NCBI RefSeq assembly: GCF_001412655.1
Contig: NZ_CP012996.1
Coordinates: 4,402,001 to 4,466,000 of the forward strand
Direction: 5' to 3'
Source: Pedobacter sp. PACM 27299
Lineage (GTDB): Bacteria > Bacteroidota > Bacteroidia > Sphingobacteriales > Sphingobacteriaceae
DNA: 64,000 nucleotides
Shown here one piece after another: positions 1 through 8,079 of this stretch. How positions within the stretch are numbered: the stretch's first letter is position 1; the number at the start of each line of letters is the position of its first letter. The notes under the pieces were generated by a model, which worked only from the letters and a program-made list of their open reading frames with translations, had not been told where the DNA came from and did no database searches. The position numbers and the translations under genes are program-made.

Positions 1-89
1 GGATAAAGAAATTTGGTTTCTGGGGATTTCTATTCTTCCTCATCAAAGGCCTGCTCTGGCTGGCACTTGGTTACTGGGTTATCAAATAA
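1..89 (+). CDS. C-terminus of a small hydrophobic protein (partial)
   Basis: The reading frame beginning at base 3 is open to a TAA at 87-89 and gives about 28 residues rich in Phe, Leu, Trp and Gly, ending in a Tyr-Trp-Val-Ile-Lys tail. This looks like one transmembrane segment closing a small membrane protein. The start lies outside the window, so the family cannot be named. A strong hairpin follows directly, which supports this as a genuine gene end. Confidence 0.5.
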   Translation, partial: IKKFGFWGFLFFLIKGLLWLALGYWVIK

Positions 90-103
90 GCTAATTTTAA
101 TAA

Positions 104-156
104 GAAGGGGTATTTCGTTGAGGTCTGAACCTGAACAAAATACCCCTTTATTATTT
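104..156. terminator. Intrinsic terminator, probably bidirectional
   Basis: An 11-base stem (105-115 with 138-148, AAGGGGTATTT pairing with AAATACCCCTT) is followed by a T-rich stretch. It sits between the end of the plus-strand partial gene and the 3' end of the convergent minus-strand hydrolase, so it may serve both. Confidence 0.7.
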
Positions 157-201
157 TGAAAACCGTTGATTTAAGTCAATATCTTGTCTTGATCTTCTTT
201 C

Positions 202-1275
202 CTATTTCGAACTCAGCTTTTCAATCTGATGGATCACTTCATTAATTCCTCTTAATTTTCCAGCAGGAATTAACATCCCATTAGCCAAAAAGATAACGGT
301 AACCTTACTCGCAGGAAACTTTCTATATGCCGTAGCCACTCCTCCTGAAAAGCCATAAGATATTTTTCCATCTGTTTTGATCAAGTCCAGGCCATAGGTA
401 AAATCTCTTTCCTGTTGATAACGGTAAGGTTTCAGCAACTGCTGCTTTGTACTTTCTTTAATCAACAAACCATCATCAAACTGTTTATTCCAATTGATAA
501 AATCGTTTAGACTGAGGTTTAAAGCAGCGGTACCATACATATATTCCGGAAAAAACCAGTTGCGTTTCAGCATCGTCTGCTCATTTTCATACACATAACC
601 ATAGCTTAGATTTTTGACTACCCTTAAGTTATTTCCTTCAAAAACAGCAGTGTTTTTGAAACTGGAAAACTGATTTTCGATGATGTATTGGGCTAAAGTC
701 TTACCAGTCATTTTTTGAATGATACGGTTTAAAAGCCAGAAGTTCGTCTGGTTGTAATCGAACTGATGTCCCGGTTGAAACTTGATCGCATCTTTGTAGA
801 CTTTTGCTTTTGCAACAGCTTCCTCTCTTTCCGTTTCATAATCTACAATATCAGGTAAACCAGAAGAGTGTGTGAGCAGGTTTTCTATTTTTACCGCTTT
901 CCAGGTATCCGGAAGATCGGTGATAAATTCTGCTATTTTGCTGTCTAATGAAAATTTCTTTCGCTGGATCAACTGAAAAGCCGCTACCACAGAAAACACT
1001 TTCGTGGTAGAAAACAAAGGAAAGATCACCTGGTCATTTAATGGAATTTGATACTCCATGTTCGAGAGCCCGTAGCTATTTTTATGAATTACTTTTCCAT
1101 CTTTTATCACGGCTAAAGCGAGGCCAGGAATATGGTACTGCTGCTGAATTTCTCCGATATATTCATCAAGATCTTTATTCAGCTTCGTGTTTGAAGCTGC
1201 GATCTGGGCACTGGATGCTCCAGTGCTGGCGATCACAAGAAACAATGCAATCATCAAGCGCAATGGGTTTTTCAT
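202..1275 (-). CDS. Serine hydrolase, beta-lactamase/class C-like (PF00144 family)
   Basis: The 357-residue protein has an N-terminal signal peptide (about 1-24) ending near Ala-Gln, so it is exported. The nucleophile motif SxxK is seen as S89-T-T-K92. The second motif, normally Y-x-N, reads Y174-N-Q176, a departure from the usual Asn. The region near the C-terminus has a Ser-Gly-Gly where the KTG/HxG motif is expected. This family covers penicillin-binding-protein-like esterases, D-aminopeptidases and class C beta-lactamases. The substrate cannot be told here, and the motifs fit an esterase or peptidase better than a true AmpC. The gene stands alone on the minus strand. Confidence 0.85.
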   Translation of the reverse strand: MKNPLRLMIALFLVIASTGASSAQIAASNTKLNKDLDEYIGEIQQQYHIPGLALAVIKDGKVIHKNSYGLSNMEYQIPLNDQVIFPLFSTTKVFSVVAAFQLIQRKKFSLDSKIAEFITDLPDTWKAVKIENLLTHSSGLPDIVDYETEREEAVAKAKVYKDAIKFQPGHQFDYNQTNFWLLNRIIQKMTGKTLAQYIIENQFSSFKNTAVFEGNNLRVVKNLSYGYVYENEQTMLKRNWFFPEYMYGTAALNLSLNDFINWNKQFDDGLLIKESTKQQLLKPYRYQQERDFTYGLDLIKTDGKISYGFSGGVATAYRKFPASKVTVIFLANGMLIPAGKLRGINEVIHQIEKLSSK

Positions 1276-1499
1276 GAATGAGGCGGTTTGGTTTATTTGA
1301 TTGCAAATATATAATTATACGCCGCAGCTGCTGAATTACCTCTCAATAATCTGAAAAATAAAGCATTATACTATTCAAACTATCAATTTAAAACAGAGAT
1401 ATGCGGAAGTAAGTATACGAATAACACACTTGCTCATTAATGATCAAATTGAAAGGCATAAATATGCCTTCAAACGACAAATACAGTCTATAAATTGAG

Positions 1500-1859
1500 T
1501 TATTCTTTAACATTTAGTATCTTTTTGATCAGCGCAATCTGTCCAAGATGGTAATGGGTATGTTTAATAATTCCATGAACGTTCCTAAAATAGTTTCCAT
1601 ACTTCGGATCTGTGAAATCTTCAAAAAGCTGCTCCTCCTTTAACCGCTCTATTTGCAGCGCAAAGCACTCCGCTTCCATCAAAGCTTTGTCTACTAATTT
1701 TTGCCAATCTCCTTCAGAGTTTATCGCAGGCGCATTAAAACTCAATTGATCACTAGCCTCCAAAGCCTCTCCTTCTAATACCTTTAATACCGCACTAACA
1801 TAATAATTCGTAAGACTATAAAGATACCACAGCGCAATAAGCCTGTTATTTGTTAGCAT
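1500..1859 (-). pseudogene. DinB-superfamily protein, N-terminally truncated
   Basis: The C-terminal half carries the DinB-like helix pattern with H-x3-H (His-Thr-His-Tyr-His followed by Leu-Gly-Gln-Ile), which binds a divalent metal in this family. Full members have about 150-170 residues and contribute a further His from the first long helix. Here only 119 residues remain, the first helix begins at once with a Leu-Trp-Tyr-Leu-Tyr-Ser-Leu run where His residues are expected, and a TAA lies in frame 19-21 bases upstream of the ATG. The missing His and missing N-terminus suggest a decayed or non-metal-binding copy. It could still be translated. Confidence 0.55.
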
Positions 1860-2070
1860 TAAAATAAATACATAATATTAATTAACAATAAACGATAATA
1901 TTCTATATCAGATTAACACGATTTAACTAAAATTTTTTTTCTGTATGAAGTTTAACAAATCTAAAATCATGTTTCAAAGCTCTGTGTCGAATTTTTGCAC
2001 ATTAAAACACCAATGTTAAATAATGAGAAAATCGATTAATTACTTAATGTTTTATTAATATTAAACCTTT

Positions 2071-2077
2071 TATTTTG
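2071..2077 (+). promoter_or_regulatory. Possible -7 promoter element
   Basis: TATTTTG resembles the Bacteroidota TAnnTTTG -7 box but is one base short. It lies 17 bases before the nuclease ATG in a very AT-rich region. No convincing -33 box was identified. Confidence 0.25.
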
Positions 2078-2094
2078 CACCACAAATCAAATTT

Positions 2095-3516
2095 ATGAGA
2101 ATAAAACACTTACTTATTTACAGTTCACTGGTTATCTTTAGTTTAGCTGGTTGTTCTAAACAAATCACCTCTGACGCAATTGAAGCCCCAATAGAAAAGC
2201 TTCCCGAAAATTATAAAATCACAGAAGATTTTGAGAATGTTACTAAAGCTGCCTACGCTGCTGCCGACATTAATATCTCCACCGGATCCTGGAATTTTGA
2301 CGACGCCTTAGTTGGAAATCTAGCAGCAGATCTTAAAAATGGACAAAAAAGTGTCCGTTTGAGAACTGGAAAAATCACCATGAATTTCGACGTGGCAGGA
2401 CTAAAAACTTTATATATCAGTCACGGTAAATACGGAAAAGACGCGGATTTCACCTGGCAGCTATTGATGTCTGAAGATGGGGGAACAACCTTCACACCAC
2501 TTGGCGCAGAGATCCAGGAAAAGAACACCACATTGGTGACCGATTCATTTAAAATTGATGCTAAAGGTAAAGTGCGTTTCCAAATCAAAAAAGCCAGCGC
2601 AACAGTTCGTCTTAATATTGATGACATCATTTTCAAAGGAACCGGAGAATCCGGCATTATCGTAGGTACTCCTGATACCGACCCAGGTGAAGACCCTTCT
2701 ACACCTCCAACTTCTGACCCTTCAAGAGATCTTGTTATAGGTGCGGATGCACAACCTGCTACTGGTGATGATAGCAATGCACTTTTTGGAAACCCATCTG
2801 CAGCCAGTGGACTAACTCCGGATAACTACTTGCTGGATATGAGCTATTATGTTCAGTCTTACAGCAGCAGCCGCGGTACACCAAACTGGGTAAGCTGGCA
2901 TTTAGATCCAAAAACCATTACACAAGTCACTAAGCGATTAGACAATTTCGCAGGTTACTCAGGTTTACCAAGCAATTTTTACCAGGTATCTAATACCAGT
3001 TATTATAATTCAGGTTTTGATAGAGGTCACAATTGTCCATCGGCAGACCGTACCAGCTCAACAGCAGCAAATGGTGCAACTTTCCTAATGACCAATATGA
3101 TCCCGCAAGCACCAAATAACAATCAAAAACCATGGGCAGACTTTGAAAATTACCTAAGATCTCAAGTAGTTTCAGGTAATGAAGTTTACATTATTATGGG
3201 AAGTTATGGAACTGGTGGTATCGGTAAGTCAGGAGCATTAACCACTACAATCGATAATGGAAAAGTAACCGTTCCAAGTAATGTATGGAAAGTAGCATTG
3301 ATTATGCCAAATGGTAACGGAGATGCTTCCAGAGTGAGCACTTCTACCAGGGTAATTGCTTTGAATACACCAAATGTGAATACCATCGATACAGATTGGA
3401 AAAAATACATTGTTACCGTTAGAGATATTGAAAAAGCTACCGGTTATAATTTGCTTTCTGCATTGCCTCAAGGAGTGCAGGATGTGATTGAAACCAGGAA
3501 AGACGCTGGTAACTAA
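2095..3516 (+). CDS. Secreted DNA/RNA non-specific endonuclease (NUC family) lipoprotein
   Basis: The N-terminus is a lipoprotein signal with a Leu-Ala-Gly-Cys lipobox (C20). Residues about 45-185 form a beta-rich domain of unknown role, then a Pro/Asp/Ser/Thr linker (about 190-210) leads to the nuclease domain (about 225-465). The hallmark D309-R-G-H312 of ββα-metal nucleases (EndoG/Serratia family) is present, with the general base His312. A downstream Asn-rich stretch (N-x-I-P-Q-x-P-N-N-N) supplies the metal-ligand Asn. Such enzymes degrade extracellular nucleic acid for nutrients or defence. Length and motifs look intact. It stands alone with its own terminator. Confidence 0.88.
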   Translation: MRIKHLLIYSSLVIFSLAGCSKQITSDAIEAPIEKLPENYKITEDFENVTKAAYAAADINISTGSWNFDDALVGNLAADLKNGQKSVRLRTGKITMNFDVAGLKTLYISHGKYGKDADFTWQLLMSEDGGTTFTPLGAEIQEKNTTLVTDSFKIDAKGKVRFQIKKASATVRLNIDDIIFKGTGESGIIVGTPDTDPGEDPSTPPTSDPSRDLVIGADAQPATGDDSNALFGNPSAASGLTPDNYLLDMSYYVQSYSSSRGTPNWVSWHLDPKTITQVTKRLDNFAGYSGLPSNFYQVSNTSYYNSGFDRGHNCPSADRTSSTAANGATFLMTNMIPQAPNNNQKPWADFENYLRSQVVSGNEVYIIMGSYGTGGIGKSGALTTTIDNGKVTVPSNVWKVALIMPNGNGDASRVSTSTRVIALNTPNVNTIDTDWKKYIVTVRDIEKATGYNLLSALPQGVQDVIETRKDAGN

Positions 3517-3537
3517 TAAATCTAAATTCCCATTTAT

Positions 3538-3575
3538 AAAGCAGCCTTCGTATCAATAGATGCGAAGGCTGCTTT
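3538..3575 (+). terminator. Intrinsic terminator of the nuclease gene
   Basis: A perfect 10-base stem (3541-3550 with 3563-3572, GCAGCCTTCG) with a 12-base loop follows the nuclease stop codon, then a short T run. Confidence 0.75.
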
Positions 3576-3651
3576 AGGATTAATCACATTCCAGCGGCTC
3601 TATTACTTTTTGCTCAACCAGATTCGATTTAGTCTCCTCATCAGGACGAGG

Positions 3652-3849
3652 TTAATCATCATCGTTAATTAAGCCACCAAACTTCAAATTAGCCCTTATG
3701 TTATCGTCGCCCAAATCAACGGCTTTAAGTATTGAGATCACAGCATCAATATCTTTTCCCCTTACCGCTTCATAATACTTGTCTATTAATCCACTTAAGT
3801 AGAGGCGTTCATTAACAGTCATTCCTGAATATTTACTTTTGCCATCCAT
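3652..3849 (-). CDS. Small hypothetical protein
   Basis: A 65-residue helical, acidic protein with a Val-Asn-Glu-Arg-Leu-Tyr-Leu-Ser-Gly-Leu motif near residue 12 and an Asp-rich C-terminus. There is no signal peptide or membrane segment. Its composition looks like real coding sequence. Small soluble acidic proteins of this kind are sometimes immunity or antitoxin proteins, but nothing here proves that and no adjacent toxin is visible. It lies on the left edge of a decayed accessory region. Confidence 0.5.
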   Translation of the reverse strand: MDGKSKYSGMTVNERLYLSGLIDKYYEAVRGKDIDAVISILKAVDLGDDNIRANLKFGGLINDDD

Positions 3850-3990
3850 AGTTAAAATGCGGGATTTACAGTTGATATTTTAATTGGTTTTAAATTTTTC
3901 AGATAGATAATATATATTAAGATCGTAACATTTCTTCATAATAATCTGCGTCATTTTTAATGATTAATATTCCGATCAGAACGTCAACCT

Positions 3991-4785
3991 CTAAGATTTT
4001 CTTACCAGGAAGAATCCTTTATCGTAACCCTGTACACTATTATCAATGTTTATTTGCTGCTCACCGACTACGTATGAGGCAAATTCAGTTTTGATCTCGT
4101 AGTTATCAAAATGCGCAAGAAAATTCTTTTCATTAAAAAACCACGAAGGATACTTTGCTTCGTAAATCTCTGGAGATACAATTTGCAAAGTCAATCTATC
4201 AGGGTTGTTATCGCAAATGAAAGCCGTTCTATCTATCAAAATGTATTTAAAGTCGAATTTTTTCAATTCATTTAGAAATTCGTGAGGCCTTTCCAAATAC
4301 TGTACGACACCTGAGAGCAATAATATATCCGCTTTCTTAGTGCTCATGCTATCAGCAATTGTCGGATGGAACTTTAGAATATCATCCTCAAACATTGTTT
4401 TCCCACAATTCACATAGTCTTTTTGCTCCACTACACTCCAATGCACATCTAGTCCCGATGGAATAAAATCCCGAACCTGATAATAGGTGCTTCCTAGTGA
4501 GCCTCCAAAATCAATCACATTTAAACTATTATTGCAATTAATAGCAGCGTATAGAAGAGCGGTTATTACGGAATATGGATATATCTTTTCATCAAATAGT
4601 ACAGAATCCCGTTCATAAACTGCCTCACCATTTTTTATCTTCAATAATGAATCGCGTGTTTTATTTAAAATTAAATCTGACTCATATCCCCCAGAAAGCG
4701 CTACAAGTTCGCTCCAATCTTTATAATCACCAAACCATCCATATCTATTGTTTTCAGCTTTCTTTTTTCTATTAAAAAATGACAT
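3991..4785 (-). CDS. Putative methyltransferase, TIGR04325 type
   Basis: The 264-residue protein opens with a basic stretch and Tyr-Gly-Trp-Phe-Gly-Asp-Tyr, typical of this family. Residues 90-99 (V-I-D-F-G-G-S-L-G-S) form the SAM-binding glycine motif. Later acidic and hydrophobic blocks (Ile-Leu-Leu-Leu-Ser-Gly-Val-Val-Gln-Tyr-Leu) fit the class I methyltransferase fold. Family members usually sit in surface polysaccharide or glycan loci, but none is evident here. The first 99 codons and the upstream DNA recur, damaged, at 8080-8505. The start at 4785 is supported by that conservation. The target molecule is unknown. Confidence 0.75.
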   Translation of the reverse strand: MSFFNRKKKAENNRYGWFGDYKDWSELVALSGGYESDLILNKTRDSLLKIKNGEAVYERDSVLFDEKIYPYSVITALLYAAINCNNSLNVIDFGGSLGSTYYQVRDFIPSGLDVHWSVVEQKDYVNCGKTMFEDDILKFHPTIADSMSTKKADILLLSGVVQYLERPHEFLNELKKFDFKYILIDRTAFICDNNPDRLTLQIVSPEIYEAKYPSWFFNEKNFLAHFDNYEIKTEFASYVVGEQQINIDNSVQGYDKGFFLVRKS

Positions 4786-4915
4786 ATACAGTCTATAATT
4801 TGTTTGGTGAAATATAGAAATTTACTTTGACAGATAGTAGTTTTTAATCTAATGAAACCTATGTTTATTATAGAACTGCAACAATAAAAATGGGTGTTAA
4901 GTTAGGCTGCAATAT
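4490..4915. repeat. Segmental duplication, copy 1
   Basis: About 425 bases, covering the first 99 codons of the methyltransferase and its upstream region, match 8080-8505 closely by eye apart from scattered substitutions and small indels. This copy keeps the reading frame; the other does not. Confidence 0.85.
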
Positions 4916-4919
4916 TTTT

Positions 4920-5032
4920 TCTTTCCTCCAGAGTTATATCAACGAACGTTTGATATCTAATTCTATAGCTAGGGCCGTCCAATCACTGTAGGTAATATTT
5001 AGGTTCAATTTTCTGGCTCTCTTTCTATCACT
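4920..5032 (-). pseudogene. IS3-family OrfA remnant
   Basis: One minus-strand frame gives an Ala-Leu-Ala-x-Glu-Leu-Asp-Ile ... Leu-Trp-Arg-Lys-Glu pattern, the helix-turn-helix signature of IS3-family OrfA transposase subunits, interrupted by an in-frame TAA. The wider gap 4786-5305 holds nothing else recognisable apart from the end of the duplicated segment. The match is short and judged by eye, and no transposase catalytic region accompanies it. Confidence 0.35.
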
Positions 5033-5305
5033 GCGTTAAAAATCCTGTGTTATCTCAGCCTAGATTAAAAAATTTCAAAACATCCATAATTTCGCGATAT
5101 TTTGTGTTCTAAGTTGTTAGTTAAAATTCACCAATAAGTGGCATTTTATTTGATTTCCCAAGTGCACTTAACGCAAAAGCGTTCATGAATTGAACCCTTA
5201 TTGATCGCATAATGAATTGAAAATGCTGAAATACCACCACAAAACCCTATTTTGTCCTTCCAAACCAGTAGATCTTAAAAAGCCACAACAAATATATATA
5301 TATCC

Positions 5306-6007
5306 ATGAAAACTACGCTTCTCTCGTTGACCTTACTTTTTACCCTTAGCTTTACAAAAAGCCATGCCCAGAATGATCTTTCCGCCAAGCAGATCATAGA
5401 AAAAAACATTGATGCCACTGGCGGAAAAACCTACCTACAATCAATCAAAACCCTATATAGCAATATGGCTACCGAAATGGAAGGTCGCAAGGTCAACTGG
5501 ATCACGAGAGAAATGCTGCCTAACAAAGGTTCTTTCCAGATCATTTATCAAGGCAGAACCGTGTTCCATACCTTCTATGATGGAAAAAAAGGCTACGAAC
5601 TTTCTGAGGGCAAGAAACAGCTCGCTGACCAAGCGGAATTCAGCGACAAAAAATTCCGCAGAAATATTTTCAACGAACTGGACTATCTTGATCCCTCCCT
5701 ATACACCTTAGAACTAGCAGGTAGCGACAAAGTAGAGGCACAGGATTGCTTTAAAGTAAAAGCTTCCTGTACCAATGGAACAATAAGAATGCTTTACTAC
5801 AGTAAAAAAACATTCCTGCAACTGCGTGAAGACAAATCCACTACAGAAAAAGGCGGCTTCGACACCACCTATTTCTCTGGCTTCAAAAAATACGGAAAAT
5901 TGACCTACTATACCGACATAGTTTTTGGAGACGGAGATAAGAAACAAACGGCAAAAATGATCGATCTGCTAGTCAACGAAAATGTCAGCGAGGATGATTT
6001 TCATTAA
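5306..6007 (+). CDS. LolA-like outer-membrane lipoprotein-sorting protein
   Basis: The 233-residue protein has a signal peptide (about 1-21, cleaved after Ser-His-Ala). The mature part begins with Ala-Lys-Gln-Ile-Ile-Glu-Lys-Asn and Ala-Thr-Gly-Gly, usual at the start of Bacteroidota LolA-fold proteins, and then alternates beta strands across the whole length. LolA-fold proteins bind lipid or lipoprotein tails in the periplasm. The true LolA is normally near lolB or DNA translocase genes, which are absent, so this is probably a paralogue of unknown cargo. It is a single gene, with decayed DNA on both sides. Confidence 0.65.
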   Translation: MKTTLLSLTLLFTLSFTKSHAQNDLSAKQIIEKNIDATGGKTYLQSIKTLYSNMATEMEGRKVNWITREMLPNKGSFQIIYQGRTVFHTFYDGKKGYELSEGKKQLADQAEFSDKKFRRNIFNELDYLDPSLYTLELAGSDKVEAQDCFKVKASCTNGTIRMLYYSKKTFLQLREDKSTTEKGGFDTTYFSGFKKYGKLTYYTDIVFGDGDKKQTAKMIDLLVNENVSEDDFH

Positions 6008-6217
6008 AAACTGACTACAATACATTAACCACCTTCGAAAAGGATGACAAGCATGACTGCGCGCAGGTATTATTGAGCATAATGCCCTTGCCGATACCCA
6101 TCCAACTTTCGAATGTAGTTTTTATCAACAGCTGCATCTAATCATGTAAGTCAACCACCTACTATTGACCCCAGTACCACATGCAGGCCTAAAAAACTAT
6201 CCAAAATTATAACTCTC

Positions 6218-6338
6218 TTATCCATTCACCAGTACATTCCAAACTTGAAATCCTAAAACCATTCCCAGCACAAAGCTGAACACCCTGGCTAAGCAAAACA
6301 TAGCCCAGATGAAATAATTAGGATTAATCTAACAAACT
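6218..6338 (-). pseudogene. Possible membrane-protein fragment
   Basis: A short minus-strand frame reads Asn-Pro-Asn-Tyr-Phe-Ile-Trp-Ala-Met-Phe then a Val/Leu/Phe/Gly-rich run to a TAA at 6218-6220, like one or two membrane helices. A stop lies just upstream of the recognisable part. It could be the tail of a lost membrane protein or chance. The surrounding stretch 6008-6217 shows no gene on either strand. Confidence 0.2.
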
Positions 6339-6348
6339 TTTCTTCTGG

Positions 6349-6540
6349 TTACCAGCTTAGCACCTTTTCCATTTCGATGAGACTAATAGCAAGAACTTTG
6401 GGCTCACCGAATCTGCCCTCGATCTCATCGAAGGCAACAGAATTCCCATTTGCTACATAGCCATGTCGCTTGTACCAATCAATCAGTTCGATTCTGGTAC
6501 TGATCACCGAAATCAAAATCCTGCGGCAGTTATTCAGTTG
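6349..6540 (-). pseudogene. GNAT acetyltransferase, C-terminal fragment
   Basis: About 63 minus-strand codons ending in TAA at 6349-6351 contain an Ile-Ser-Val-Ile-Ser-x-Arg then Glu-Leu-Ile-x-Trp-Tyr-x-Arg-His-Gly-Tyr pattern. This is the usual end of a GNAT N-acetyltransferase, where the final helix and strand pack by the acetyl-CoA site. A TAG at 6541-6543 closes the frame upstream and the first two thirds of the domain are missing. The break falls a few bases from the IS3-like remnant, so an insertion probably truncated it. Confidence 0.5.
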
Positions 6541-6544
6541 CTAC

Positions 6545-6857
6545 ATTTGAGTAGACACCAAATTAAGGGAATTTGATAACTTAACTGAAATTATCTCCCG
6601 AGAGAGAAAGCATAGCTAAAAGAGTTCAAGATAATGATTGTTGAACTTAGTAACACCCACACAGATCTGAGTGCCCTTGCTAAAGAATTAGATATCAGTT
6701 ATAAGTTGTTATACCGCTGGCGAACAGAGTTTTCGAGTAAATAAGCAGTAGCTTTCCTGGAAATGAAAAGGTTATCCTCAGTGCAGCTGAGCAAGAACTA
6801 CCTTTATTGAAGAAAGAACAACGTGAAACCCAGATGGAACGAAACATTTTAAAATAG
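6545..6857 (+). mobile_element. Degenerate IS3-family element, OrfA remnant
   Basis: Three frame-shifted pieces together read as an IS3 OrfA. First comes Lys-Glu-Phe-Lys-Ile-Met-Ile-Val-Glu-Leu, then (6670-6744) Ala-Leu-Ala-Lys-Glu-Leu-Asp-Ile ... Leu-Leu-Tyr-Arg-Trp-Arg-Thr-Glu ending in TAA. In another frame (to TAG 6855-6857) the zipper part follows with Leu-Leu-Lys-Lys-Glu-Gln-Arg-Glu-Thr-Gln-Met-Glu-Arg-Asn-Ile-Leu-Lys. The DDE-bearing OrfB is absent. The element is dead. Its left boundary probably lies near 6547, where the GNAT homology ends. Confidence 0.6.
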
Positions 6858-6982
6858 AATTAAAATACCAATTCAATTTTTTACATTTGGGTTATTTAGA
6901 ACCTCCAGTGCTTTCCATAGAATATTTTCATTAAATAGCGGATTATCACAATTTATAATCAATAATAATTCTAATTAACTAT

Positions 6983-7435
6983 ATGAAAATAAATTTCATT
7001 ATCGCCTTTAGCTTATTAATATTAACGAGCTGCAGAAGTACCAATTCCCAGGTAAAAAACGAAAATCCTGAATTAATAAAACGAATTGATGTTTTCTTTG
7101 AAAAGTATAAGAAGAATGCAACTTCAGATGCAATCGATTTTATATTCGATTCTACCAAAGATGTCTCTCCTGGGCAACTCAAAGAACTTAAGGAGAAGTT
7201 GTCTTCTATAAATTTAACAATGGGAAAGTTTAATGGATATGAACAAATCACAATTCAAAGCACATCACCTAGCTTTATATATTATAGTTATTTAGTTAAA
7301 TATGATATAAAACCCGTCCGATTCATATTTATATTCTATAAACCAGATGATCAGTGGAAGCTTTATAAATTTAAATATGACGACAAAATAGATACAGAAT
7401 TGGAACAGTCTGGAGAAATTTATTTCCTCAAATAA
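6983..7435 (+). CDS. Hypothetical lipoprotein
   Basis: A 150-residue protein with a lipoprotein signal peptide and a Leu-Thr-Ser-Cys lipobox (C17), so probably anchored to a membrane. The mature part begins with a helical Lys/Glu-rich stretch, then mixed strands with many Tyr/Phe, and ends in a Leu-Glu-Gln-Ser-Gly-Glu-Ile-Tyr-Phe-Leu-Lys tail. I do not recognise the family. The frame is intact in a region where most genes are broken. A hairpin follows the stop. Confidence 0.6.
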   Translation: MKINFIIAFSLLILTSCRSTNSQVKNENPELIKRIDVFFEKYKKNATSDAIDFIFDSTKDVSPGQLKELKEKLSSINLTMGKFNGYEQITIQSTSPSFIYYSYLVKYDIKPVRFIFIFYKPDDQWKLYKFKYDDKIDTELEQSGEIYFLK

Positions 7436-7490
7436 TTCACAAACATAAGTGTGGTAGTGTGGCCCCTGCAAAAACTACTTGCAGACTACA

Positions 7491-7530
7491 AAACAAACCT
7501 GAGATCAGATGATTTCAGGCTTGTTTGATT
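7491..7530. terminator. Bidirectional intrinsic terminator
   Basis: An imperfect 12-base stem (AAACAAACCTGA with TCAGGCTTGTTT, one mismatch) lies between the convergent lipoprotein and minus-strand gene ends. Confidence 0.55.
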
Positions 7531-7538
7531 TAAAATAA

Positions 7539-8000
7539 TTAGTACCCTTTGTATTCTTTTAACAATTTTACATCTGTAGTTGTACCAGGCCATATTTCAA
7601 TCCTATAAAAATCGTCTGCTTCATCTTCATTTTGATATGTGCTTTCTAAATTTGATGAATAAATCCTTACCCTATATAGCCCGGGCTTTATTTCTATTTC
7701 GGATACAAGGGTCGAAAGCGGACAATCTAAAATATTTAAAACCCCAGATTTCACTTCTAAACCACCCTCTACCACATGGTCGTAATTTTCTAAAGACGTA
7801 TTAGAAGGTCCATCAGTGACGATCAATTTAGCTATTATATGCCCGTAGCTTCCTGTATATACACCAACGATCCCATTCGCAATTGCCAATCTTGAAGTAT
7901 TAGCGGTATCTGTCCAGAATTTTTCTGAATCAATTTCTGCAGCTCCTTTATCAGCTATATAAAATTGATGGTATCCAGTATAAAAATCAAGTTTATTCAT
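7539..8000 (-). CDS. Possible ComJ/Nin-like nuclease inhibitor
   Basis: I place the start at the ATG whose complement is 7998-8000, giving 153 residues. The frame stays open further upstream, but only because it runs through a 54-bp IS scar and into a broken methyltransferase copy, so the longer 231-residue reading is a false chimera. The protein has Tyr-His-Gln-Phe near its N-terminus, Phe-Trp-Thr-Asp about 17 residues later, a Gly-Val beta turn, and a late Glu-Ile-x-x-Gly-Leu-Tyr-Arg-Val-Arg-Ile-Tyr strand. This spacing resembles Bacillus ComJ/Nin, which inhibits the DNA-entry nuclease NucA, and related immunity proteins. The resemblance is from memory. No NucA-type partner is adjacent. Confidence 0.45.
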   Translation of the reverse strand: MNKLDFYTGYHQFYIADKGAAEIDSEKFWTDTANTSRLAIANGIVGVYTGSYGHIIAKLIVTDGPSNTSLENYDHVVEGGLEVKSGVLNILDCPLSTLVSEIEIKPGLYRVRIYSSNLESTYQNEDEADDFYRIEIWPGTTTDVKLLKEYKGY

Positions 8001-8025
8001 ATTATTTCTATTTCTGTAATAATTA

Positions 8026-8079
8026 TGACGTCCCCCCTTTAAACCGAACAAGCCAAAGTAGAGTTTCGGGGGGAGGTCA
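8026..8079. mobile_element. 54-bp scar made of two insertion-sequence ends
   Basis: TGACGTCCCCCC at 8026-8037 faces its near-perfect inverse GGGGGGAGGTCA at 8068-8079, with only 30 bases between. TG...CA termini and a C-run match the ends of IS3-family (IS407-like) elements. Homology to the methyltransferase starts at the very next base (8080). The simplest reading is an IS copy that lost its interior, leaving left and right ends joined. Confidence 0.6.

Noticed and set aside
6008..6217. Possible gene fragment
   Set aside because: Several short frames on both strands but no recognisable motif.
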